From an uncultured Phocaeicola sp. (GTDB lineage: Bacteria; Bacteroidota; Bacteroidia; Bacteroidales; Bacteroidaceae), in contig CALUIZ010000027.1 in the NCBI GenBank assembly GCA_944320815.1, positions 1 to 42,035 of the forward strand: DNA of 42,035 nucleotides, written 5' to 3'. The number at the start of each line of letters is the position of its first letter. The stretch's first letter is position 1. The notes below the pieces were generated by a model that was not told the origin of the DNA, ran no database searches, and worked only from the letters and a program-made list of their open reading frames with translations. Below are positions 24,992 to 32,979 of this stretch, one piece after another. The translations under genes were made by a program, and so were the position numbers.

Positions 24992-26796
24992 TAATTCTTA
25001 AAAAAATGAACAGAATTTTAGTTTTGTTTCTCTTGTTATGTGTGTATGGTCAGGCTTCTGGCCAGAAGTCTGACTATATAAGAGAAATACTGGAAGACGA
25101 ACTCCAGATCAGGCAGAAGCCCGGTACGGAAAATCTGCTGGCCGACTATCTGGAGCCTCTGCATATGGAGGAAGACACGGTTTATGCCATTCTGTTTTCG
25201 CCCAGTGCATGTCTGCGGTGCGAGGCTGCCATCCCCAATTTCTACAGGTTGCTGAAGCGGAATTCGCCGGACAACAAGATGCTTCTGATCAGCGCGTATG
25301 GCGACTCTGCCGTCGCGGCCAGATACAACAGGGAAAAGGGCTACAAGTCGGACTATTACCTGTATGACACGGACAGGTCTTATGCTGACATCTTCAGTTT
25401 CAATACGGGGGAGATGATGGGGCTGTATGTACTGAAGCTCTGTCCGAAAAGCGGCGTCATGATAGCGGGCGGAGAGTCTGCCTATGTGAGCGAAGAATTT
25501 GTCCGCCAGTTCAGGGCATATACCGAACGGGTGAGTCCGCATTTGTATGTGGAGGAGAAGGATGAGTTTGTCTTTCCAGAAGTGACCGCAAAGGAGGGAA
25601 ACTGGAAAGCGGAAGACATAGCCGTGCCGGTAGCGCAGGATGACTTTGTGTCGAACGTTTATGACATTCCCAAGTTTGAGGGCGGCTATTTCTTCTATAC
25701 AGACCTGCTGAAGAATGGAGTAATGCTGTTCCGGCAGCACGGGAAGAATTTGGAGTTCAGGGCGTTCCTGCAGGCGGACAGCACCGAAGAGAACCGGTTT
25801 GTCCGTGTCCCGGAGGATGTGTTCCGGAGCCAGAAGAAAGCAGGGGAGGTGTTCTATATTGCCTTGTCGGCCAATCTGACAGACGACGGCAGGATTGCCA
25901 TATCCTATTCGCTTCCGAGGCTGGAGGTGGAGAAGGTGGAGGGTGATGAGATGTTTCTTGCCTATTACAATGCACCGGCAATCCTTACAAGACGGCTTGA
26001 CACGCTGCAGCCGGACTCCATGGTCGCGCTTGATTTCGACCTTGCGCACAGCGACTATTTCCACATGCATTTCGTTTACGACTGGTTCGCCGACAAGATT
26101 TGGCTCGGCTGCGTGAAGCTGACATGGCCGATGGAGTTTGCGAAGGAGGAATATGCGGGCAAAGTGGATCTGGACTCTTTCGACGACCGTTTCTATGACA
26201 CGTTTAATCCGATAATGGCCTCCTTCGACGTGGCGACGGGAAAGGTGTCCGGGCATTACGGAAGGCTGGAGGAGAGCCAGCGCAGAAGCAAAACCGGATA
26301 TTATTTCCAGAACAACCTGTTTGCCCATCATGGCAGAGACCTCTTGTACTGCAACGGCTATACGGGAGTGCTGTATGTGGCCGACAGCACGCGTGTGGAT
26401 TCTCCGGCAGCGAGCTACCGGGCGTTTGAAATCGACACTTCGTCGCTGCCTGCGCCCGACCCGTCGGAATTCTATACGATGGAGTACGGAACGCTGTATG
26501 CCAGCAGCTTCGGCCGTTGTGTAACCGCAGTGAAGATGAACGGGGAACGTATCTGCTGTCTGGTAAGATACGGCAGGCCGCTGCAGACCCTTTCCGCTGA
26601 CGACCGCTATACGTTCGTGACAATCGACAGGAAGACCGGAGAACGGAGTGAATATGCCCTTCCGGTCTATGAGGGGGTGGAGACGCTTGGCATGGGCATC
26701 CGGAAAGATGACGGGGAAATGAATCCTTTCGTCTTCCTGAAAAAGGACGGGAAGCCTTATGTGCGGACATTGTATCTGGGTGACGGGCATTTTTGA
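24988..26796 (+). CDS. secreted thioredoxin-like/beta-propeller-like protein, function unknown
   Basis: The 602-residue protein has an N-terminal signal (MNRILVLFLLLCVYGQASGQ from residue 7). A thioredoxin-fold-like region (about 60-180) contains a CxxC, C75-LR-C78, in LFSPSACLRCEAAIPNFYRLL. From about 200 to the end it is rich in beta strands and repeated aromatic/Asp motifs, resembling the 6-bladed propeller proteins Bacteroides encodes beside small exported proteins. ATGA overlap with the upstream frame supports the start at 24988; ATG at 25006 is an alternative. The end of the gene contains the second copy of the 18-nt repeat. Location is probably periplasm or outer surface. The assignment is by pattern only. 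Confidence 0.6.
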   Translation: MIILKKMNRILVLFLLLCVYGQASGQKSDYIREILEDELQIRQKPGTENLLADYLEPLHMEEDTVYAILFSPSACLRCEAAIPNFYRLLKRNSPDNKMLLISAYGDSAVAARYNREKGYKSDYYLYDTDRSYADIFSFNTGEMMGLYVLKLCPKSGVMIAGGESAYVSEEFVRQFRAYTERVSPHLYVEEKDEFVFPEVTAKEGNWKAEDIAVPVAQDDFVSNVYDIPKFEGGYFFYTDLLKNGVMLFRQHGKNLEFRAFLQADSTEENRFVRVPEDVFRSQKKAGEVFYIALSANLTDDGRIAISYSLPRLEVEKVEGDEMFLAYYNAPAILTRRLDTLQPDSMVALDFDLAHSDYFHMHFVYDWFADKIWLGCVKLTWPMEFAKEEYAGKVDLDSFDDRFYDTFNPIMASFDVATGKVSGHYGRLEESQRRSKTGYYFQNNLFAHHGRDLLYCNGYTGVLYVADSTRVDSPAASYRAFEIDTSSLPAPDPSEFYTMEYGTLYASSFGRCVTAVKMNGERICCLVRYGRPLQTLSADDRYTFVTIDRKTGERSEYALPVYEGVETLGMGIRKDDGEMNPFVFLKKDGKPYVRTLYLGDGHF

Positions 26797-26802
26797 CTTT
26801 TC
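26785..26802 (+). repeat. second copy of 18-nt repeat, upstream of rhaR
   Basis: GGGCATTTTTGACTTTTC is identical to 24374-24391. It spans the last codons and stop of the propeller gene and ends 26 nt before the -7 box of rhaR, a position suited to autoregulation by RhaR. Confidence 0.6.
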
Positions 26803-26828
26803 CATGTCCGACATTGGCGGATAAAAGT

Positions 26829-26836
26829 TATCTTTG
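26829..26836 (+). promoter_or_regulatory. -7 box TATCTTTG of the AraC-type regulator gene
   Basis: This exact TAnnTTTG match lies 20 nt before the ATG at 26857. It shows that the regulator has its own promoter, separate from the upstream propeller gene. Confidence 0.6.
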
Positions 26837-26856
26837 TCGGCATAAGATGAAAAGCC

Positions 26857-27756
26857 ATGAACGACACATCCTCCCATAACTACAAATATCTGGTGCGCAG
26901 CCAGCGTGACATCGACTGGGGAATCACGGTGAATACCGTCGGTACCGAGTCCGTACCTTCGGGATACCACACTTATCCGCCCCGCAGCGGACATCCGGAC
27001 AGCTTTTATTTCACTCCTTCCAGCGGGCGTTGCCTCGACAGCTATCAGTTGCTCTACATCACCCGCGGGAAGGGGCTTTTCTATACTTCCCCCGGTTCAT
27101 GCATGGAAATCAGGGAAGGCGACATGCTGGTCCTGCAGCCGCACAAGTGGCACAGTTATTTCCCCGACAAGAAAACCGGATGGCAGGAGTACTGGATCGG
27201 GTTTGAAGGCATCAATATGGACAGCCGCTTCAATAACAACTTCTTTGCCCAGGACCGGATTGTGTATCGGGTGGGGGTGCAGGACAGTATCGTCAGGCTT
27301 TATGAGCAGGCTATCGGGGTGGCGATGGAGGAGAAGGCGGCCTGCCAGCAGTATCTTGCCGGAATCGCCAACCTGATTCTGGGGATGACGATGTATTATT
27401 CGCAGAACTGCCAGTTTGATGACAAGGCGGCCGAGCAGATAGACAAGGCGAAGGTGATAATCCGGGAGCGGCTGTTGCAGGACATATCGCCTGAGGATGT
27501 GGCTTCTGCCGTCAACATGAGTTATTCATGGTTCCGGAAGGTGTTCAAGGAGTACACGGGGCTTTCCCCCGCCCATTATATGCAGGAGCTGAAGGTGCAG
27601 CAGGCCAAGGACCTTCTGGCCACCACCCGCAGGAGCATCAAGGAGATTGCCTATTGTCTGAATTTCGATGATATCCCTTACTTTTCAAAAGTGTTCAAGA
27701 AGTACACGGGTCTTTCTCCTCTGGCTTATCGGGAGAAGTTCGGCAGAGGAGGATAG
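26857..27756 (+). CDS. rhaR: AraC-family regulator, probable rhamnose activator RhaR
   Basis: The 299-residue protein has an N-terminal cupin-like sensor (about 45-120: LDSYQLLYITRGKGLFYTSPG, then MEIREGDMLVLQPHKWHSYFP, read in parts) and two C-terminal helix-turn-helix units (about 200-295). The second HTH ends IKEIAYCLNFDDIPYFSKVFKKYTGLSPLAYR, close to the AraC signature. Placement beside rhaBATD and a shared 18-nt site upstream of both rhaB and this gene suggest it senses rhamnose and activates the operon. B. thetaiotaomicron has an AraC-type RhaR in its rhamnose locus. The family is certain; the ligand is inferred. A strong terminator follows. Confidence 0.85.
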   Translation: MNDTSSHNYKYLVRSQRDIDWGITVNTVGTESVPSGYHTYPPRSGHPDSFYFTPSSGRCLDSYQLLYITRGKGLFYTSPGSCMEIREGDMLVLQPHKWHSYFPDKKTGWQEYWIGFEGINMDSRFNNNFFAQDRIVYRVGVQDSIVRLYEQAIGVAMEEKAACQQYLAGIANLILGMTMYYSQNCQFDDKAAEQIDKAKVIIRERLLQDISPEDVASAVNMSYSWFRKVFKEYTGLSPAHYMQELKVQQAKDLLATTRRSIKEIAYCLNFDDIPYFSKVFKKYTGLSPLAYREKFGRGG

Positions 27757-27786
27757 TCTTTTGTGAAGGATGCGCTTCCTCTTAAA

Positions 27787-27830
27787 CGCAAACAGGCGGC
27801 TGTTCCATTCGGAGCAGCCGCCTGTTTGCG
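27787..27830. terminator. bidirectional terminator between rhaR and the GH35 gene
   Basis: The 20-nt arms (starting CGCAAACAGG and ending CCTGTTTGCG) pair fully apart from one G-U, around the loop ATTC. It sits between convergent genes, 31 nt after rhaR and 14 nt after the GH35 stop. There is no U-run outside the stem. Confidence 0.8.
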
Positions 27831-27843
27831 TGATGTTTCCCGC

Positions 27844-29721
27844 TTATTTTAGTTTGGTCAATATCGGTGTCCGGACGGTCTTCACTTCAGTTTTGGGAAT
27901 CTCGTTCAACTGTTCGAAGATGACAATCTTGTTTTCTCCTTTTTTCAGCCACACTCCTGGAATATAGAGGGTTTGCTGTGGACCCACCTGCCAGTAACGG
28001 CCGATGTTCCTGCCGTTGATGAAGATGATTCCCTTGCCCCATTCTTCCATGTCGATGAAGGTGTCGCCGGTTTCGTTGAGCGTGAACGTGCCTTCATAGA
28101 CGACCGGGCAGTCTTTCAGCCGTGCACCGTGTGCCGTATCGTTCGTGTAGGCGCAGCTTCCCATCTTTGTGCAGTCGGGCATCTGGTCCATCGGGAGCTT
28201 GTACATGTGCCATCCGCCGGTGATGTTTTTCCCTGCAATCGTAACCGGACTGATGATTCCTTTGTTGTTCTCCGTAATCAGACTGCCGTAGTTGATGCGT
28301 CCCATGTTTTCCACCAGAATCTGCAGGGTGGCATTGAACGGCACGTCGATTTCCATGGAATAGGTCTGGGTGTTGCGGTTCAGTACACCCGCTTTCTCAC
28401 CGTCCACATAGACCACCGCATAGTCGCGCAGGCCCGGAATTTCCAGCGTGCCGCTGATGGGCTGGTTGAACCGGCGGGTGTAGAGCACGTAGCCGTAGCC
28501 CTGGTTCAGTTGCTCGAAACTCAGCGGACGGACATCTGTCACGGGGCTCATCCTTTCCGCATACGCCAGCAGGTCGGCCACCTTGTCCAGCTTGATGGAA
28601 GGAATTTCGATGACCGGAATCCGTGCGGGAGGATTGGGCACCTCATGTCTCACATATTTCTTGATGACCGTACGGATGGAGTCGTATTTGGGAGTCACCC
28701 ATCCGGCCTCACTGATGGGAGCGTCATAGTCGTAGCTGGTCAGGTCGGGCTGGATGTCGCGTTTCTTGTCGTAGTTCGCCCCGCTGGTGAATCCGAAATT
28801 TGTGCCTCCATGCACCATGTAGAAGTTGAAGGAGACATCATTTTTCAGATAAGCCTCTGTCTGGCGTGCGATGTCGGACGCGCTGACCTGCGGGAAGGGT
28901 TCTGCCCAGTGCGACAGCCATCCGGGATAGAATTCGGCCACCATGTACGGGCCTTTCCCGCCGTGATATTGGTTGACCACTTTCTTCAGATTCTCGATGT
29001 CGCTTTCGCCGTTCGCGGTCGGAAGTGCCCCCTCCGTGCTTCCGCCCTCGAAGAGCCAGCTTCCGTCGGATGTGAACAGAGGTACATCGAATCCCGCGTC
29101 GGCCAGTTGCCGTTTGATTTTCGCGTTGTATCTGCGGTGTTCTTCCAGCGGAATGTCCTTGCGCTGGGCCACGTAGGAGCCGAACTCGTTCTCGCACTGC
29201 ACCATGATGATGGGGCCGCCTTTGGTGCATTGCAGGTCGCCCACCTCTTCATACAGCCGTTTGATATATGCTTCCGTATGTTTCAGAAATGCTTCATTGT
29301 CGCGTCTCACCTCCATTCCCGGCACATTCTGGAGCCACCATGGATAGCCGCCGAACTCCCATTCCGCGCAGACATACGGTCCGGGGCGCAGGATGACCAT
29401 CATCCCTTCCTCGCCGGCGGTACGGATGTATTCGGCCAGGTTCTTGTCGCCTGTAAAATCCCATTTCCCCGGTTCCGTTTCATGCAGATTCCAGAAAACG
29501 TAGGTCGCCACAGTGTTCAGTCCCATTCCCTTCATCATCTGCAGCCGATGCCGCCAGTATTCATGAGGAATACGTGAGTAGTGCATTTCGCCCGAAAGAA
29601 CAGGCGTGATTTCTCCGTTCCGGTAAAAATGTCCGTCTTTGATTTCAAACGTGTTTTTCTGTTGCGCGAACATCCCTGAGGGAAGGAGCGTGAGCAGAAG
29701 AAGATAAAATAACTTTTTCAT
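27844..29721 (-). CDS. beta-galactosidase, glycoside hydrolase family 35
   Basis: The 625-residue protein has a type I signal peptide (cleavage after GMFA, about residue 19) and a GH35 catalytic barrel. Signatures are LSGEMHYSRIPHEYWRHRL near 42-60, YVFWNLHETEPG at 74-85, ILRPGPYVCAEWEFGGYP, the acid/base E179 in VQCENEFGSY and the nucleophile E263 in VAEFYPGW. C-terminal jelly-roll segments (GKGIIFINGRNIGRYWQVGPQ) follow. It removes beta-linked galactose from oligosaccharides, probably in the periplasm. It is the last gene of a long minus-strand run, 24 nt after the rhodanese gene; no SusCD pair is present. Confidence 0.95.
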   Translation of the reverse strand: MKKLFYLLLLTLLPSGMFAQQKNTFEIKDGHFYRNGEITPVLSGEMHYSRIPHEYWRHRLQMMKGMGLNTVATYVFWNLHETEPGKWDFTGDKNLAEYIRTAGEEGMMVILRPGPYVCAEWEFGGYPWWLQNVPGMEVRRDNEAFLKHTEAYIKRLYEEVGDLQCTKGGPIIMVQCENEFGSYVAQRKDIPLEEHRRYNAKIKRQLADAGFDVPLFTSDGSWLFEGGSTEGALPTANGESDIENLKKVVNQYHGGKGPYMVAEFYPGWLSHWAEPFPQVSASDIARQTEAYLKNDVSFNFYMVHGGTNFGFTSGANYDKKRDIQPDLTSYDYDAPISEAGWVTPKYDSIRTVIKKYVRHEVPNPPARIPVIEIPSIKLDKVADLLAYAERMSPVTDVRPLSFEQLNQGYGYVLYTRRFNQPISGTLEIPGLRDYAVVYVDGEKAGVLNRNTQTYSMEIDVPFNATLQILVENMGRINYGSLITENNKGIISPVTIAGKNITGGWHMYKLPMDQMPDCTKMGSCAYTNDTAHGARLKDCPVVYEGTFTLNETGDTFIDMEEWGKGIIFINGRNIGRYWQVGPQQTLYIPGVWLKKGENKIVIFEQLNEIPKTEVKTVRTPILTKLK

Positions 29722-29745
29722 GGTATGTGTTGAAGATGTTAGTGT

Positions 29746-30141
29746 TTATTTTTCGATTCTTTTCCCTTCTTTCTTCCAGTCCTCGAAACCTTTGTCCAGA
29801 TTGAACACGGTATATCCTTTTTCTGATAGCTGGCGGGCTGCATCCCGGCTCCGGCGTCCGCTCCTGCAATAAACGGCAACCGGGCGGTCTGTGTCAAGCA
29901 CCTCTTCCGCGTCATTGATGAAATGTTTGTCGAGTACATTGACGTTGAGGCTTCCCCGGATATGTCCTTCGCTATACTCTGCGACGGTGCGTACATCCAC
30001 GCATTGCACCTCTTCATCTTCTATAAGACGCTCGAACTCGTCGGCGGACAGATTCTTGAATGCCTCTTCCGGTTTTCCGCCGCATGCAAATATGGCAAAT
30101 GCGAGTGCGCACATGGCCATTGTCAGGTAAAGTCGTTTCAT
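29746..30141 (-). CDS. rhodanese-like domain lipoprotein
   Basis: The 131-residue protein has a lipoprotein signal with FAIFAC and the lipidated Cys at residue 20. A single rhodanese domain (about 30-130) follows, with VQCVDVRTVAEYSEGHI and the active-site loop C92-RSGRRS. It may transfer sulfane sulfur or act in envelope redox chemistry; the substrate is unknown. It follows the NigD-like gene by 8 nt and precedes the GH35 gene by 24 nt, so they share a transcript, although no functional link is obvious. Confidence 0.9.
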   Translation of the reverse strand: MKRLYLTMAMCALAFAIFACGGKPEEAFKNLSADEFERLIEDEEVQCVDVRTVAEYSEGHIRGSLNVNVLDKHFINDAEEVLDTDRPVAVYCRSGRRSRDAARQLSEKGYTVFNLDKGFEDWKKEGKRIEK

Positions 30142-30149
30142 AATCGGTG

Positions 30150-30815
30150 TCAGTAAGATTTTATTTCTGGATAAAGGAACTTGTAGGTGGTCATGCCTTT
30201 GTATGTATTGATCTGAAAATGGACGCTGTCTCCCGCATGAAGTCTGTCATGGTAGTTCCATAACGGAACAGAAAGATAGACTTCTTTTGTGAAGGCTTCT
30301 TCGTCTTCATTTCTGTCGTGATACAATGCTAAAGCCAGAATCTTTCTTCCGTTCCTTTCCGTGATTCCCTGTTCGATGAAATGGAAGGCATGACTCTGGT
30401 CCTTTACCATAGGAGTCAGAATCATGTTCAGGTAGTTTCCCGACTGCCAGATACTGCGGACGTCGGTCGGGTCGGTCCTGAGGTCTCCCTTGAAATAGTC
30501 TTCCGTCACAGGAATCATGGAAAGTATCAGTTGTGCGGAGTAGAGATAAGCTTCGTCATTCTCTTTCGGCTCATAGACGGATACGGTGCGGTAGACGGTA
30601 TCGGATACCAGTCCGTCCAGTCCGTTGCGCGGCTGGATGTCCAGTATTTTCCCTTTGTCTGTGATCAGATGCCGCAACGTGCCGTCACCGTCGGTACGTG
30701 CATCAATGAATTCTGTCACGACATTCGGATACACATATTCGTCTTCCTCCTTGCATGAGCTAAGCATAGACTGGCAGACAATCAGCGCACCTGTAAGAAT
30801 CTGCAGTCCTTTCAT
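30150..30815 (-). CDS. NigD-like lipoprotein
   Basis: The 221-residue protein carries a lipobox LSSC with Cys21 after a short hydrophobic segment. The rest is beta-rich (VYPNVVTEFIDARTDGDGTLRHLITDKGKIL ... YRTVSVYEP, in parts) and resembles the NigD-like family, common and of unknown function in Bacteroides. The name comes from a bacteriocin-associated operon, but nearby genes here give no bacteriocin signal. Its start overlaps the stop of the upstream acyltransferase gene (ATGA), so the two are translationally coupled. Confidence 0.75.
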   Translation of the reverse strand: MKGLQILTGALIVCQSMLSSCKEEDEYVYPNVVTEFIDARTDGDGTLRHLITDKGKILDIQPRNGLDGLVSDTVYRTVSVYEPKENDEAYLYSAQLILSMIPVTEDYFKGDLRTDPTDVRSIWQSGNYLNMILTPMVKDQSHAFHFIEQGITERNGRKILALALYHDRNEDEEAFTKEVYLSVPLWNYHDRLHAGDSVHFQINTYKGMTTYKFLYPEIKSY

Positions 30816-31990
30816 GCTTCGAGCGCTTTCAGATGATTGAGCAGCGGATTGGCATACATGGTGAGCATACGTTCGCGCAGGAATGCCTCATCCTTATTGT
30901 CGAGTTTTATCATGTCCAGCTTGTTCTGCAGATATGCCTCGAACTTCGCCTTTTCTTCCGGAGTGTACTTGCCGGCAAAACGGTTTTTGCCTTCCAGCAG
31001 GTCGCAGGCCACATAATTGCCCGGGTAGAGCCGGTAGTTGCGGTGTATCTCCCGGTCAATCAGTTCTGCCACTTTCCTGAACACTTCCGTCTTCGGCAGA
31101 TCCCTCATTGTCTCCAGCGTTTCGTTGATGCAGGGGGCAGCCTGGAAGTGCACCCGTCCCTTGTAGCCGAATATGCCGGTCCTCATATTGTTCAAATCAT
31201 CCTCCTGACTCTTCTTGAACCCTTCGATGTCACGCTTCGACTGCATCTCTTCCGCCTTGAGGAAGTCGCACGGGTCGTATTCATACGAGAGCGACATGGG
31301 GACGATGTTCAGTTCCTGCAGCCGGTCGATGACATTTCCCTCTCCGCCGATGGCCAGCATCTTGAGCACACTTTCCTGTGTATGGTCGTTGGAATCCTTG
31401 GCCCTTCCTTCCCGCTGTGCAATCCAGACGTTTTCATGTTTCTGCGTGATGGCGAAATGGATGTAGCGTGACATGCGGGCTGACGATTCGAGCATCTGGC
31501 GCATGCTCAGTGCGCGCTGCACGATAAACGATTTGTTGACGCGCACCAGTTTCTTTATCCACGGATAGATGAGCAGGTTGTCACCGATAGCGATTTCCAC
31601 CGTAGTGGGGAATCCGTTCTGCAGGAGTCCCACAGAGATGAATCCGGGGTCGAGGACAATGTCGCGGTGATTTGAGATGAACGTGTAGTTGCGTGCCTTG
31701 TCGGGCAGCGCGGATGCGTCCAGCGTGAATCCGTCGCTGTATTCGCTGATGAGCTTCAGGAGCAGACCGTAGAAGATGTTTTTCTGTACGTCCAGGCTGG
31801 TTTTACAGTGTGCCAGCACGTGCCTCAGCTTTTCCAGAGTCATGTCGGGCATGACGGAGTTGGCGACCGATTGGAACATCGGGTCGGAAAGCAACTCTTC
31901 AAACACTTGCGGAAGCTCTTCCGGTGAATACGGACGGATTTCGTCAAATTCGGCAGGTATGTTCATGGCTTTCTTAATGTTTTCGTCCAA
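30812..31990 (-). CDS. 1-acyl-glycerol-3-phosphate acyltransferase-like protein
   Basis: The 392-residue protein has a PlsC/PlsB-type motif in FISNHRDIVLDPGFI (about 105-119). The spacing is H-x5-D, not the usual H-x4-D; the Asp two residues after the His may be an alternative. A second family motif appears as WIAQREGRAKDSND (about 190), like the EGTRS block. No clear membrane helix is present, so it would be a peripheral membrane enzyme acylating a phospholipid precursor or another alcohol. It lies 11 nt after ddl and overlaps the NigD-like gene by 4 nt. Confidence 0.75.
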   Translation of the reverse strand: MDENIKKAMNIPAEFDEIRPYSPEELPQVFEELLSDPMFQSVANSVMPDMTLEKLRHVLAHCKTSLDVQKNIFYGLLLKLISEYSDGFTLDASALPDKARNYTFISNHRDIVLDPGFISVGLLQNGFPTTVEIAIGDNLLIYPWIKKLVRVNKSFIVQRALSMRQMLESSARMSRYIHFAITQKHENVWIAQREGRAKDSNDHTQESVLKMLAIGGEGNVIDRLQELNIVPMSLSYEYDPCDFLKAEEMQSKRDIEGFKKSQEDDLNNMRTGIFGYKGRVHFQAAPCINETLETMRDLPKTEVFRKVAELIDREIHRNYRLYPGNYVACDLLEGKNRFAGKYTPEEKAKFEAYLQNKLDMIKLDNKDEAFLRERMLTMYANPLLNHLKALEA

Positions 31991-32001
31991 AGATAATGAA
32001 T

Positions 32002-32979
32002 TTAATTGAAATGGTCTTCAATTATGTCTGTCATAACATCTTTTATGTCAAGTCCGGCGGCACGTACCTGCTGGGGAATGAAGCTGGTGGCTGTCATTCC
32101 CGGAGTGGTGTTGATTTCGAGCATGTTGATTTTTTCTCCTTCCGTGATGATATAGTCGATACGGACGATGCCCTTGCACCCCAGAATGTCGTAGACGGTC
32201 GAAGTGAGCCTTTGCACCCGGTCTGTCAGTTCAGGACTGAGGCGGGCGGGGGTGATTTCCGTCACCTGACCGTTGTATTTGGCGTTGTAGTCGAAAAATT
32301 CGTTTTTGCTGACCACCTCCGTGATGGGAAGCACCACTGATTTGTCTTTGGTCTTGTAGCATCCGTTGGCCAGTTCAATACCGTCCATGAAAGCTTCAAT
32401 CATCACATCATCCGATTCCTTGAACGCCGCTTCGAGTGCCGGCTGAATCTGCTCTTTTGACTTCACTTTCGTCACTCCGAAGCTGGAGCCGCTGGCATTC
32501 GGCTTGATGAAGCACGGAAGCCCGATTTTCTCCATCACATCCTCGTCGCTGATACCCTGGCACTTGTGGACGAGCATGGATTCCGCTATTCTCACCCCGA
32601 ATCCCTTGAGATACTGGTTGAGCGTGAACTTGCTGAACGTGAGTGCGGATACCAGCACGTCGCAGGTGGAGTAGGGGATACCTATAAGCTCGAAATAGCC
32701 CTGCAGGATTCCGTTCTCGCCCGGTGTGCCGTGGATGGTGATATAGGCGAAGTCGGGGATAACTTTCTGCCCGTTGTCCATGAAACTGAAGTCGTTCTTG
32801 TCCACTCTGGCACGCGACCCGTCCGGGAGGATGGCCTCCCAAGTCTGTCTGGTCAGTTCGATGATGTAAAGCGTGTATTTTTCCTTGTCTATGAATGAAT
32901 AGATGCCTTCCGCGCTTTTCATGGAGACTCCGTGTTCAGACGAGTCTCCTCCTGCTACGATAGCGATGATACGTTTCAT
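32002..32979 (-). CDS. ddl: D-alanine--D-alanine ligase
   Basis: The 325-residue ATP-grasp enzyme joins two D-alanines for peptidoglycan synthesis. The N-terminal VAGGDSSEHGVSMKSA motif, LPCFIKPNASGSSFGVTKV (ATP binding), EAFMDGIELANG, and the metal site MLEINTTPGMTATSFIPQQ are present. The ATG at 32979 overlaps the rluD stop as ATGA, which favours it over an 11-residue in-frame extension to 33012 lying inside rluD. It is followed after 11 nt by the acyltransferase gene. Confidence 0.96.
   Translation of the reverse strand: MKRIIAIVAGGDSSEHGVSMKSAEGIYSFIDKEKYTLYIIELTRQTWEAILPDGSRARVDKNDFSFMDNGQKVIPDFAYITIHGTPGENGILQGYFELIGIPYSTCDVLVSALTFSKFTLNQYLKGFGVRIAESMLVHKCQGISDEDVMEKIGLPCFIKPNASGSSFGVTKVKSKEQIQPALEAAFKESDDVMIEAFMDGIELANGCYKTKDKSVVLPITEVVSKNEFFDYNAKYNGQVTEITPARLSPELTDRVQRLTSTVYDILGCKGIVRIDYIITEGEKINMLEINTTPGMTATSFIPQQVRAAGLDIKDVMTDIIEDHFN

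Noticed and set aside
25036..26994. 652-codon open frame on the minus strand opposite the thioredoxin/propeller gene
   Set aside because: It is a by-product of high-GC codon bias in the real gene. It has no signal, domain or ribosome binding site, and its composition (many His, Arg and Val) is typical of an antisense frame.
27973..29577. 534-codon plus-strand frame opposite the GH35 gene
   Set aside because: The GH35 gene on the other strand has a signal peptide, both catalytic glutamates and full family length. The antisense frame has no recognisable feature.
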